From Fastidiosipila sp. (GTDB taxonomy: Bacteria > Bacillota > Clostridia > Saccharofermentanales > DTU023): a DNA stretch of 54,053 nucleotides. Within the stretch, counting starts at the first letter, position 1; every line of letters begins with the position of its first letter. Below, piece by piece: positions 43,544-51,824 of the stretch. The stretch spans positions 1 to 54,053 of the forward strand of contig DUQI01000094.1 in NCBI GenBank assembly GCA_012837885.1, read 5' to 3'. The translations under genes were made by a program, and so were the position numbers. The notes beneath the pieces were generated by a model. The model ran no database searches. It saw nothing but the letters and a program-made list of their open reading frames with translations, and was not told the DNA's origin.

Positions 43544-44517
43544 TGTCTAACAAGATTAATATCGTTCAAGCCGTGCAGCAGGCGCTCTATAACGAGATGA
43601 CACTCGACGAGACGGTCGTTGTTTACGGTCAGGATGTCGGCGTCGAAGGCGGCGTGTTCCGCGCCACGGTAGGCTTGCAAAAAGCGTTCGGCAGCGAGCG
43701 CATCTTCGATACGCCGCTTTCCGAATCGGCGATCGTCGGCTCCGCCGTCGGCATGGCGATCAACGGATTCAAACCGGTGGTCGAGATCCAGTTCATGGGC
43801 TTCATCTATCCGGCCGTCAATCAGATCGTCAGCCACGTCTCGCGCTATAGAAACAGAACGAGAGGCGAACGCCATCTGCCGATGGTCATCCGCGCACCCT
43901 ACGGCGGCGGCATTAGGGCACTCGAACTTCACTCGGAATCGACTGAAGCGATGTTTGCCCATATACCGGGACTGAAGGTCGTCATTCCGTCGACGCCGTA
44001 CGATACCAAAGGCCTCTTGATCTCCGCTATACGGGATCCGGACCCGGTGCTGTTTTTGGAACCGAAGCGCATCTATCGCGCGTTTCGTCAGAAAGTTCCG
44101 GAAGATGCCTACACGCTGCCGATCGGTAAAGCAAAGATCGTAAAAGAAGGCGAAGACATCACGGTCGTCACCTGGGGGGCAATGGTGCCGGACGTCCAAA
44201 AAGCCGTCTCCACGATCGACGACATCTCTGTCGAGATCATCGACCTGAGGACAATCAGCCCGATGGATCGTGAGACGATCGTCGAGTCCGTACAAAAGAC
44301 AGGACGCATTCTCGTCGTGCACGAAGCGGCCAAGAGCTTCGGTGCCGGTGCAGAGATCGTCTCCGTCGTCAACGAAAAAGCGTTCCTGTCATTGGAGGCG
44401 CCACCGACCAGACTGACCGGTTTCGATACCATATTCCCGTTACCGCGCGGTGAAAAGCATTATCTTCCGACGCCGGAGAGAATTGCCAAAAAGATCCGCG
44501 AGATCGCGGCCTACTAG
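43543..44517 (+). CDS. pdhB: Pyruvate dehydrogenase E1 component, beta subunit
   Basis: The second E1 subunit, 324 residues of usual length, completing the ThDP site. VYGQDVGVEGGVFRATVGLQKAFG, DTPLSESAIVGSAVGMAINGFKPVVEIQF and the C-terminal VHEAAKSFGAGAEIVSVV are diagnostic. It forms a coupled pair with pdhA and is followed by pdhC after 12 bases. Confidence 0.95.
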   Translation: MSNKINIVQAVQQALYNEMTLDETVVVYGQDVGVEGGVFRATVGLQKAFGSERIFDTPLSESAIVGSAVGMAINGFKPVVEIQFMGFIYPAVNQIVSHVSRYRNRTRGERHLPMVIRAPYGGGIRALELHSESTEAMFAHIPGLKVVIPSTPYDTKGLLISAIRDPDPVLFLEPKRIYRAFRQKVPEDAYTLPIGKAKIVKEGEDITVVTWGAMVPDVQKAVSTIDDISVEIIDLRTISPMDRETIVESVQKTGRILVVHEAAKSFGAGAEIVSVVNEKAFLSLEAPPTRLTGFDTIFPLPRGEKHYLPTPERIAKKIREIAAY

Positions 44518-44529
44518 GAGGAACACCAT

Positions 44530-45819
44530 ATGTTTGAATATAAATTCCCCGACATCGGCGAAGGCATTACCGAAGGAACACTCGCCAAATGGCTCGTCAA
44601 AGAAGGCGATGAGGTGACGGAAGGTCAGGATATCGCGGAGATTGAAACCGATAAAATGACGACCACCTTACCGGCTGCCGCCAGTGGCAAGGTTCATAAG
44701 CTGCATGTCGAAGAACAAGGCATTTTGCATGTCGGCAAGGTATTCATTACGATCGACGACGGCTCGGCCAGCAAAGATGAATCAGCGGCGAAAGAAACGG
44801 AAAAAACTGTTAAAGTCGAACTCGACGCCGATATACCTCGGGCCAAGACAGATGAAGAAGCCGGTGTCGTCGGTGAACTAATCTCGAGCCAGGACGAGTT
44901 GCCACCTTCCGATGAAGGCCAATCCGAACATAAGACGAGCAGCGATAAGAAAAAGGTGCTGGCTACTCCGGTGGCCAGGAAACTCGCTAAAGATCTCGAT
45001 GTCGATATAAAAGAGATTACCGGCAGCGGGCCCGGCGGCCGCATCATGAAAGAAGATATTCGCGCATTCGCGGATGATAAAAAGAAAGCGGGCACCAGCC
45101 CGAGCGAAACGCCTGCAGCAGACACGGATCGTCGCGAACCGCTGAGCCGCATCCGCCTCACGATCGCGGACAAGATGAAAGCGTCGCAGCAGTCGCTCGT
45201 ACACACGACGACGCTCGATGAGGTAGACGTCAGTGATCTCGTCTCTTTCAGAGAGAAGATGAAGACGGTCGTCGGTGAGGATGTGAAATTAACCTACCTG
45301 CCTTTCGTGATTAAGGCGATCGTTCTCGCGCTGAAAGCATTCCCTGTCTTCAACAGTTCGCTCGACGAAGATAGAAGCGAAATTATTTATAAATCGAACT
45401 ACAACATCGGCATTGCGACCGACACGGAGCGCGGCCTCGTCGTTCCCGTGCTGTTTCACGCCGATCGAAAGAGCATCATCGAGATTGCCAACGAGACACA
45501 GGCACTGGCGCTCGCCGCAAGAGAGAACACGCTGACGCTGGAGCATTTACGCGGTGGCACCTTCAGCATCACGAACTACGGTGCGATCGGTGGCAGCTTC
45601 GGAACGCCGATCATAAACTACCCTGAATCGGCGATCCTCGGTATCGGTAGAATTCAAGAGAAGCCGATCGTGAAAGACGGGAGAATTCTGATCGGTCATA
45701 TGCTGCCGCTTAGCCTCTCCTTCGATCACAGAATCATCGACGGAGCGAGCGGTGTACGCTTCGTCCGTTTCATCGAAGAGACGCTGCAAAAACCTGAACT
45801 ACTTCTGCTCAGTATTTGA
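44530..45819 (+). CDS. pdhC: Pyruvate dehydrogenase E2 component (dihydrolipoamide acetyltransferase)
   Basis: E2 takes the acetyl group from E1 and gives it to CoA. One N-terminal lipoyl domain (IETDKMTT, lysine at about residue 43), an acidic linker, a peripheral-subunit-binding domain (ATPVARKLAKDLDVDIKEITGSGPGGRIMKEDI, about 141-175), a second linker and the catalytic domain ending with SLSFDHRIIDGASG (HxxxDG). Length 429 with one lipoyl domain matches Gram-positive E2. No lpd (E3) follows; a terminator is at 45842. Confidence 0.95.
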   Translation: MFEYKFPDIGEGITEGTLAKWLVKEGDEVTEGQDIAEIETDKMTTTLPAAASGKVHKLHVEEQGILHVGKVFITIDDGSASKDESAAKETEKTVKVELDADIPRAKTDEEAGVVGELISSQDELPPSDEGQSEHKTSSDKKKVLATPVARKLAKDLDVDIKEITGSGPGGRIMKEDIRAFADDKKKAGTSPSETPAADTDRREPLSRIRLTIADKMKASQQSLVHTTTLDEVDVSDLVSFREKMKTVVGEDVKLTYLPFVIKAIVLALKAFPVFNSSLDEDRSEIIYKSNYNIGIATDTERGLVVPVLFHADRKSIIEIANETQALALAARENTLTLEHLRGGTFSITNYGAIGGSFGTPIINYPESAILGIGRIQEKPIVKDGRILIGHMLPLSLSFDHRIIDGASGVRFVRFIEETLQKPELLLLSI

Positions 45820-45841
45820 CGATAACGACAGCAGTTACGAA

Positions 45842-45871
45842 AAAGCCGCCTCCTTTTTGGGAGGCGGCTTT
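45842..45871 (+). terminator. Terminator of pdhABC
   Basis: AAAGCCGCCTCC and GGAGGCGGCTTT form a perfect 12-base stem with a T-rich loop, 22 bases after the pdhC stop. The A-run/T-run flanks let it also work for the convergent gene. Confidence 0.9.
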
Positions 45872-45899
45872 GATTTGGTCAGTACTACCTTTAAGTCAT

Positions 45900-47114
45900 T
45901 TATTCTTCACTATCCGGTTTAGTGGCGACAACATTCCCCTCCGCATCGACGTGACTTTCGAAACTGACACTTAGAGAGTTATCATAAAGCGAAAAGTTGG
46001 AATGGTAGCCATCCCCTTCGACCAGCTTATCATTCACCTGGCTCTCATCTTCGTCGAACAATGGGAGCAAAACCTCATTGATTTTCTCAGACATTTCATC
46101 ACGTTGCGTCTCAGGAATCTGTTCGAGATAGAGTGAAACTATTTTCTCCGTTGCCTCTTCTTGCGACTCAAGCGCCGTCTGTTCGCTGTATTCGAATGGC
46201 TCAGGGAACGACTCTTCTATCGTATACGACATGGCCGTATCGTATTTTAATACCTCGTCTTCTGCAAAAGCCTCAGCCGATTCCGCCGTAACGGAATTGC
46301 GGATGTACGCACCTGTTTGAATATTGCTGGCACTTCGCGTGACGTTCAGTGTCTCGAATTGACCGTCACTCAGCTCTAGCAAATGCGCCAGCACTTTTTC
46401 AGCTAAGGCAAGGCCGACATCTTTACCTTCAAGCGCTTCTTCAGCAACCAATTCAATCGCCAAGCTGACCACTTCCGCGTTCACATCTTTCTTTGATTCG
46501 CTGTCGTAGATATACGCCTTTGAGCCGTTAATCGAGACATTTTGCAAGAGCTCCAACTCCTCTTCCGTTCCATCGAATTCAGAAAAGCGATCCATCGCAT
46601 AGAAAAGAGCGTCGGCGCCTCTCGCTTCCAAATCCTGCGTGCGGGCTTTTAAAATCAGGCTGGATAGCAACTCGGCATCAATGTTCAAGACTTCCTCTAT
46701 GATCTCAAGATAGGGCTGTATCCCTGCCTCTAAATCTTCATCAGGTAAAAACCCTTCTCCCTCATGAGGAGGTAGTTGATAGCTGAAACGAACACTCGTA
46801 TAGACAGGCCCCCACTCGAATGCCTCCTCATCGAAGCTACCATAGGTGGCCGCAAGTTTTATCTTTGCCTCGTCGAGTGGCACATCCATCGAATACTGAT
46901 AGGTGTTCGACATATACTCCGAATCCGTGCTCATGCTGTTCAACCGATTGTCAAGTGTGGTCAAATAGCCATCCTCGACATCCGACAAATCAGGAAATAA
47001 GAGTTGCGGTCGTTCTTCGGTTTCCGCACGCACCAGTGCACCGACCGGTAACAATACGAATCCGAGTAACAAGATAAGTACCAGAGAGACAATCTGAAGT
47101 CGTTTCATTTTCAT
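45900..47114 (-). CDS. Exported protein of unknown function
   Basis: A 404-residue acidic protein with a clear signal peptide (MKMKR, hydrophobic residues 6-27, cleavage near VRAETEE) and no further membrane segment, sortase motif or lipobox. It would be secreted or held at the surface by other means. Regions such as LNVTRSASNIQTGAYIRNSV and YTIEESFPEPFEYSEQTALES do not match a family I know. GAGGAT before the ATG supports the start. Gene is alone, convergent with pdhC. Confidence 0.75.
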   Translation of the reverse strand: MKMKRLQIVSLVLILLLGFVLLPVGALVRAETEERPQLLFPDLSDVEDGYLTTLDNRLNSMSTDSEYMSNTYQYSMDVPLDEAKIKLAATYGSFDEEAFEWGPVYTSVRFSYQLPPHEGEGFLPDEDLEAGIQPYLEIIEEVLNIDAELLSSLILKARTQDLEARGADALFYAMDRFSEFDGTEEELELLQNVSINGSKAYIYDSESKKDVNAEVVSLAIELVAEEALEGKDVGLALAEKVLAHLLELSDGQFETLNVTRSASNIQTGAYIRNSVTAESAEAFAEDEVLKYDTAMSYTIEESFPEPFEYSEQTALESQEEATEKIVSLYLEQIPETQRDEMSEKINEVLLPLFDEDESQVNDKLVEGDGYHSNFSLYDNSLSVSFESHVDAEGNVVATKPDSEE

Positions 47115-47420
47115 TGTAGATCCTCACTTTAGCTAGCCGGCATCGCCGGCGAAATAATTCAACAATACATGCACCCCACTCCACTAGCCGTCGATCCAGA
47201 CCACTTACCACATGACCAGCGTTTAAACTTACGCCACGCGTAAATAATCATGCCGTTTAGTGTGTAGGCGCATTTTTCGCCTATGGACGATGTTAGCAAG
47301 AAGGGTTAACTATAATCCGTACCATACATTCCAGTTGTTTTGCGCCGTAACTACACCGATTTTGTTGTATTTATGCAACTCATCATCTATAGTTGCTTCT
47401 AATTAATTCGGGGGAGCGCC
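47115..47420. promoter_or_regulatory. Divergent intergenic region with eamA promoter
   Basis: 306 bases without a gene. On the plus strand TTGTAT (47365-47370) and TATAGT (47388-47393) are 17 bases apart and GCAACT/AGTTGC (47375-47380, 47391-47396) overlap the -10. On the other side, two GCCGGC copies at 47136-47150 lie before the exported-protein gene, and TAGGCG/CGCCTA (47265-47283) form a small hairpin. Confidence 0.5.
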
Positions 47421-48341
47421 ATGTCGGATAAAAAGGTCAACTACATCAAACACCTCTTCTCCTTGCTTTTGTTCGGCATGAATGGAACAGTCGCCAGTAA
47501 GATCTCTTTGTCGAGTTACGAGATCGTATTCATGCGCACCCTCCTCGGCAGTTTATTCATGTTGGCTGTTTTCCTTATAAGCGGCAAAAGACTTGGCAAT
47601 ACCGACCGCAGAGATCTCTTTTTCCTCACCTTGTCCGGTGTATCGATGGGGATCAGCTGGATGTTCCTATATGAAGCGTTTCGTCATGTCGGGGTAGGCA
47701 TTGCTTCACTGCTCTACTACACGGGACCGGTGATTATTATCGCGCTCTCCACGTGGTTGTTCGGTGAGCGTTTGACACCTGCAAAACTCGTCGGCTTTGG
47801 CGCCGTGCTCGTCGGTCTCATCTTATTGAACCTGAACGCCTTTCAAGAACGCGGCACGATGTGGGGCGTTTTCTGCGGAGTGATGTCAGCTTTGACCTAC
47901 GCCTCGATGATTATCTTCAATAAAAAAGCAAAAAGCATCGGCGGACTAAAAAATGCTACCTTGCAAATGCTAATAAGCTTTCTTACGGTCACCGTGTTTA
48001 TCGGAGTCAAACAACAGTTCATCTTCCGCATCCAGCCCACCGATTGGCTTCCCATATTATTGATCGGCATTCTCAATACGGGAGTTGGCTGCTATCTGTT
48101 TTTCTCCTCGATCGGTCATCTACCGGTTCAAACGGTAGCCGCCTTCGGTTACATGGAACCACTCTCAGCCATTTTGTTTTCGATCCTCTTCTTACACGAG
48201 CGCTTGCGCGGCGTTCAGATCGTCGGCGCGATACTAATCCTGGGTGGTGCGATCACTGCCGACGTCATAAGCAATAAGCTGTTACGGGATGCACCTGCAG
48301 CACAAACCGTCGCAGATACCCAGTCCTCGACCGAACAATAA
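47421..48341 (+). CDS. EamA/DMT family transporter
   Basis: A 306-residue drug/metabolite transporter with ten predicted helices in two EamA repeats (SLSSYEIVFMRTLLGSLFMLAVF and GVFCGVMSALTYASMIIFNKKAK). The second repeat ends with PLSAILFSILFLHERL, the family signature. Such proteins export amino acids or other metabolites; the substrate is unknown. GGGGGAG lies before the ATG. Confidence 0.92.
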   Translation: MSDKKVNYIKHLFSLLLFGMNGTVASKISLSSYEIVFMRTLLGSLFMLAVFLISGKRLGNTDRRDLFFLTLSGVSMGISWMFLYEAFRHVGVGIASLLYYTGPVIIIALSTWLFGERLTPAKLVGFGAVLVGLILLNLNAFQERGTMWGVFCGVMSALTYASMIIFNKKAKSIGGLKNATLQMLISFLTVTVFIGVKQQFIFRIQPTDWLPILLIGILNTGVGCYLFFSSIGHLPVQTVAAFGYMEPLSAILFSILFLHERLRGVQIVGAILILGGAITADVISNKLLRDAPAAQTVADTQSSTEQ

Positions 48342-48392
48342 AGAAGCTCAACATTACGCGACTGAATCGAAACCTGAGGGTGAGACTTAGAG

Positions 48393-48686
48393 TTACTCTG
48401 AATACGCTTTATCGATGCTCTGCAGCATAACGTAAACCGCTTCGTAGCTTTCGCAGACGTCATCCGGAACTCGGTAATGTTCCGTGATCTCGCGCAAAGA
48501 AGCAAACGCCTGATCCAAGTCAGGTTTTTCGTTGCCCATCGATTTTAGAATCGGACTGAATTCGTCAAACCATCGCTTCACATCATGAAACTCCGGGTGC
48601 AGAGCCCCGTGCACACGGGCCACGATCGGCGTATACAATTCAAGTGTCGCCATATGTTCATTGACCGTCTTGAAAAAATCATTCAT
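48393..48686 (-). CDS. Ric/ScdA-related iron-sulfur cluster repair-like protein
   Basis: A 97-residue helical protein with TPIVARVHGALHPEFHDVKRWFDEF (about residues 18-42), which resembles the VHGxxHPE segment of the iron-sulfur repair proteins Ric/ScdA/YtfE. Most of the diiron hemerythrin domain and the N-terminal DUF542 domain are absent, so it is at best a short relative; a diiron role is unproven. The ATG at 48686 was preferred over a longer start. A palindrome almost identical to the fprA operator lies 100 bases upstream, tying it to nitrosative or oxidative stress. Confidence 0.6.
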   Translation of the reverse strand: MNDFFKTVNEHMATLELYTPIVARVHGALHPEFHDVKRWFDEFSPILKSMGNEKPDLDQAFASLREITEHYRVPDDVCESYEAVYVMLQSIDKAYSE

Positions 48687-48784
48687 CTTTATGCTCCCAA
48701 TTCTCAATCCTTGAGCAGCCATTGCACGTAGACAATAGCGAGCCTCTCATGGGCGCATCGTAGCAAGATAATAGAAAATCGTAC

Positions 48785-48798
48785 TTGACCCAGGTCAA
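48785..48798. promoter_or_regulatory. Fnr/HcpR-type palindrome before the Ric-like gene
   Basis: TTGACCCAGGTCAA is a perfect TTGACC-CA-GGTCAA palindrome. On the minus strand TACGAT (48757-48762) puts it at about -41, or TATTAT (48768-48773) puts it nearer -30. It matches the fprA site in 13 of 14 bases, and ATTA follows both. Confidence 0.65.
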
Positions 48799-48825
48799 TT
48801 ACTATAAACCACGCATGCTGCTGAC

Positions 48826-49599
48826 CTATAAACGCCGCAACACGAAGATCCGGCGATCCTCCTCGTCACGCACATCGATGGTCTCGAATTGGTCGTGCCA
48901 GAGATACTGAATCGTGTTTAGATCGTGATAATACTCGACAATGCGATCTGTGCTTCGCAGATAAACGTCGGAATCTTTCCTGCGTTCAAAAAAGGTAAGG
49001 TCGGAGACAGCCGTTTTCGTCTCCGGCTGCCATCGGTTTTCCCAGATCAGGCTAACAGCGGGAAGCTCGTCACCGTCTGGAAGTTCGGCAAAAAATGTCT
49101 GGTTGCCACGCTCCGACGCTAAAAACGATTCTTGTAGAAGATCAAAGAGAAAGAGGCCGCCGTTTCTCAGATTAAAAGCCGCCGTCAGAAACAATTCATG
49201 CATCGCTTCAGCCGGCACATGGTTGAGACTGTCCGTCAGTGCGATCAGAACATCCTGCTTATCGGCAAAGCGATAATTCACGATATCGCCCTGCATGATC
49301 TGAAGTCTGGCCCTTTCTTTTTCCGACAGCAGCTCACATTTTGCTACCAGTTCATCCAACATAGCCGAAGACTGATCGATAGCACAAATCTGAAAAGCAT
49401 GCGTCGCGAGTAAAACGGCAAGACTTCCTGTGCCACAGCCGAGATCAGCTAAACGACGCATCTCAGACGATTGATCCACTCCTAAGTGATTGTCACATGT
49501 TCGAAGAATCCAGTCGACCGTCTGTTTCAGATCGCTCGTCTCTTGAAATGCATCGTAGTATCTGGCCAGTGCCTTGTAGCTTTGTCGATCTTCCAACAT
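48826..49599 (-). CDS. SAM-dependent methyltransferase
   Basis: A 257-residue class I methyltransferase. The SAM-binding loop is DLGCGTGSLAVLLA, followed by the acidic residue in CAIDQSSAMLD and a motif II-like DVLIALTDSLNHV. The C-terminal half (YLRSTDRIVEYYHDLNTIQYLW) is of the small-molecule methyltransferase type; the substrate is unknown. GAGAGG before the ATG at 49599 favours that start over a TTG six codons earlier. Confidence 0.88.
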   Translation of the reverse strand: MLEDRQSYKALARYYDAFQETSDLKQTVDWILRTCDNHLGVDQSSEMRRLADLGCGTGSLAVLLATHAFQICAIDQSSAMLDELVAKCELLSEKERARLQIMQGDIVNYRFADKQDVLIALTDSLNHVPAEAMHELFLTAAFNLRNGGLFLFDLLQESFLASERGNQTFFAELPDGDELPAVSLIWENRWQPETKTAVSDLTFFERRKDSDVYLRSTDRIVEYYHDLNTIQYLWHDQFETIDVRDEEDRRIFVLRRL

Positions 49600-49684
49600 A
49601 TCAGTCCTCTCCAGCAAACAGTAAGCCGTATCTGATCACATTTTACTAAATGATGTCGTACACTCACGCTTATGAAGCGAAAAA

Positions 49685-49712
49685 AGCCCCCGGTTCAAAA
49701 TGGCCGGGGGCT
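49685..49712 (-). terminator. Terminator of the surface-protein remnant
   Basis: AGCCCCCGG and CCGGGGGCT pair around a ten-base loop; on the minus strand the stem is followed by TTTTTTC. It is 42 bases past the end of the frameshifted gene. Confidence 0.85.
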
Positions 49713-49753
49713 GAACATATGCTTAATGATTTTCAAGCATGTATTCTATGACG

Positions 49754-50450
49754 CTAGTCTCGCGACTCTCTCACCTTTCGCGCTCTCAGCACGATAAAGA
49801 TCAGTCCGGCCGCTGCAAGTAGAATCACACCGATCAGCGGGCCGATCGAACGACCTTCACCTGTTTTAGGTGGAGATCCGGGCGTCGTCTCTGTAGGTGG
49901 GACCGTTGTCTCGGCAGGTGGAGCTGTCGTTTCTGTCGGAGACACCGTCGTTTCTGTCGGTGGCACCGTCGTTTCTGTCGGCGGCACCGGTTCATACGTG
50001 TTGGTTACATCGAATCCGGAGATCTCACTGACGTAATCTTCTACCAGATCTTCGCGGATCTCGTATCTTATCTCTTTTCCAGCGTCAAACTTCGGCAGAT
50101 TATCAAATCGCCATGCCCAATCGTCGTCTTTCGTGACGACCTTCACTTTGCGATTCCTCATCTGATCCGAGTTCAGAAGGAGTTTCAGTTTCCGGCTCAG
50201 TTTCCGTTTCATCATCGGTAGCTTCCTGGCTCGATTCCATATCTAATGCGTCCGAAGAGGCTTCATCAAGAGATGGGGCCTCTACTGCTTCCAATGCGGA
50301 CAAATCTTCCGGCGCCTCAGCCTCGATCACCACTTCTTCAGAAACAGAAGCTTCATCTTCTACCTCGGACGCGTCGGCCCATACACTCAGCGTGAAATTT
50401 CCCGCAAACACGAGTATTGCCAACACGAGCGCTATTATGTTCCTTTTCAT
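49754..50450 (-). pseudogene. Frameshifted Cna-B/sortase-anchored surface protein remnant
   Basis: One reading frame (50450 to about 50150) encodes a signal peptide (MKRNIIALVLAILVFAGN) and an acidic Glu/Ser/Asp-rich stretch. Another frame (from about 50150 to 49754) encodes the back half of a Cna B-type collagen-adhesin repeat (WAWRFDNLPKFDAGKEIRYEI and GFDVTNTYEP), a Pro-Thr-rich stalk with repeated PTETTVPP units, a sorting-type motif PPKTGE, a membrane helix and a basic tail. The front half of the Cna-B repeat is missing and the frames differ, so this looks like an internal deletion that left the gene out of frame. GGAGG precedes the start. Confidence 0.75.
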
Positions 50451-50859
50451 CGTTTCCTCCACACAGTTTTCTCTTCAATTATTACGGGATGCAAAAGAGG
50501 ACAAAGCGTTAACCTCGCCACTCCATTTCCCTGACAACGTAATGATTTTTTCGCGATCTGACATTCACGCAGTGAACGTCGATCATTTTTTGCTTGTTAA
50601 AAGCTCCCAGCAAAACCATCATCACGATTGTTTCTGCGCGTGAATAAAAGAATATGTAACGTGTTTACTATATCAATTAAGAAATCAAGCAGCAACATGA
50701 CGTTACGATCGACCTATTGGTTGTTTAGAGGCTGGATTCATAATCTTCAAAGAAAACACCGTGTATCTAAGCTGATTTCCTTTAATATGCGCAACAATTG
50801 TATTAGTATTAGGATGAACTTTGAGTTGACACGGCCACTTTTTACCGGAGAAACTGAGT
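50451..50859. other. Gene-free, AT-rich region before the membrane module
   Basis: 409 bases with no convincing gene. GCGCAACAATTG at 50789-50800 shares eleven bases with an operator of the HTH-nucleotidyltransferase gene (53175-53185). TTGACA at 50825-50830 has no good -10 before the ATG at 50860. Reading frames here look random. Confidence 0.5.
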
Positions 50860-51081
50860 ATGCGACTGAGAAATTGGTACCAAAAAGCAAAGAGCATCTT
50901 GGGATTATTCGCTTTTATTGCTACCGGCGGCGGCCTTATTGTGTCTACAGCGAGAAACCAGAGTAATTTCTACAAAACAGAGATCCTCTTTATTTTCGGC
51001 GCCTTATTTGCCGTCAGTTTGGTGGATCAGTTTATAAAACTTCTGATGAAAGATGAACGCGATGACACTAAAGTCGATTAA
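50860..51081 (+). CDS. Small two-helix membrane protein of an unrecognised operon
   Basis: A 73-residue protein with two predicted membrane helices (about residues 13-29 and 42-60) and a charged C-terminal KDERDDTKVD. I do not recognise it. GGAG precedes the ATG at a slightly long distance. Its 3' end overlaps the next gene by 29 bases, so it belongs to the four-gene run that ends with the Cache protein. Confidence 0.65.
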   Translation: MRLRNWYQKAKSILGLFAFIATGGGLIVSTARNQSNFYKTEILFIFGALFAVSLVDQFIKLLMKDERDDTKVD

Positions 51082-51427
51082 GCATCATTTTCTGGTCATG
51101 CTCGCGGCCTTTATCGGGGCGACAGCCACGTGGTACATAAACCATGAGATGGGGCTCGGCGCGATCGTAGCCAACGGCCTCGTCGGCGTTGTCGCGTCGA
51201 CTTTTCTTACGCGTGAGCTTGCGGGTATCACGTACACCGCATCATTCGTCGGTATGAGTTCGTTGCACGTCATCCCATCGTTACAAAGGGGCATGATCGC
51301 CGGTCTGATCGTCGGAATCATATTGCTTCTGACAGCCGACATCTATAAAGGTATCGGCGGTAAAGGCGGCACGACCGCTGCGCTGGCGACGATAATCTCT
51401 AAAAATCTCTTCTCTTTCCTCAGGTGA
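51053..51427 (+). CDS. Small multi-helix membrane protein A, paralogous to the next gene
   Basis: A 124-residue hydrophobic protein of four to five predicted helices. The motifs SFVGMSSL (about residue 65) and DIYKGIGGKGGTTAA (about residue 98) recur in the next gene as SYAGMISL and DAYIGIGGRLGTIAA at comparable positions, so the two genes probably arose by duplication. No family is recognised. The conserved Gly-rich loop between helices may bind an ion or small ligand (speculation). The start overlaps the preceding gene. Confidence 0.75.
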   Translation: MNAMTLKSIKHHFLVMLAAFIGATATWYINHEMGLGAIVANGLVGVVASTFLTRELAGITYTASFVGMSSLHVIPSLQRGMIAGLIVGIILLLTADIYKGIGGKGGTTAALATIISKNLFSFLR

Positions 51428-51431
51428 CGAG

Positions 51432-51824
51432 ATGCAGAATGTAGCGATTTTACTCATATCGGTTGCCTCCGGCCTGATCACGTATCTGGCATCCAACGCG
51501 TTGAAAAGAGGCCCGGTGATCGCTTCCGCGATCATCACCTTGTCGGGCGGTCTACTATTGCCGCATTTTTTCCCCGGTTATGGCGGAACGATCGCGGCGG
51601 CAGCCGCGTGTGCGTCCTATGCCGGAATGATATCGCTGGAAAATGCCTTGAACATCTTTGAAATGGGTGGCATCTCCCTCATGTGCGGCATCTTATTCAT
51701 CGCCGCCAACGATGCCTATATCGGCATCGGCGGTAGACTCGGCACGATTGCAGCTATCTCCTGTTTTGCCTGGCTCGGCTTTAAGAAAATATTCGTCGGA
51801 TTTGACACGAGGAGGAAGACATGA
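51432..51824 (+). CDS. Small multi-helix membrane protein B, paralogous to the previous gene
   Basis: A 130-residue protein with about five predicted helices. It shares SYAGMISL and DAYIGIGGRLGTIAA with the gene before and has the same length and helix pattern. It starts four bases after that gene stops, with AGGTGA as ribosome site, and its end overlaps the Cache gene by four bases (ATGA). A heteromeric membrane channel or carrier is conceivable, but nothing shows substrate. Confidence 0.75.
   Translation: MQNVAILLISVASGLITYLASNALKRGPVIASAIITLSGGLLLPHFFPGYGGTIAAAAACASYAGMISLENALNIFEMGGISLMCGILFIAANDAYIGIGGRLGTIAAISCFAWLGFKKIFVGFDTRRKT

Noticed and set aside
50103-50215. Programmed frameshift in the Cna-B protein
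   Set aside because: No slippery heptamer or downstream hairpin was seen, and half of the repeat is missing; a deletion explains it more simply.
50628-50966. Open frame overlapping the first gene of the membrane module
   Set aside because: No ribosome site, no recognisable fold, and it overlaps a better-supported gene in another frame.
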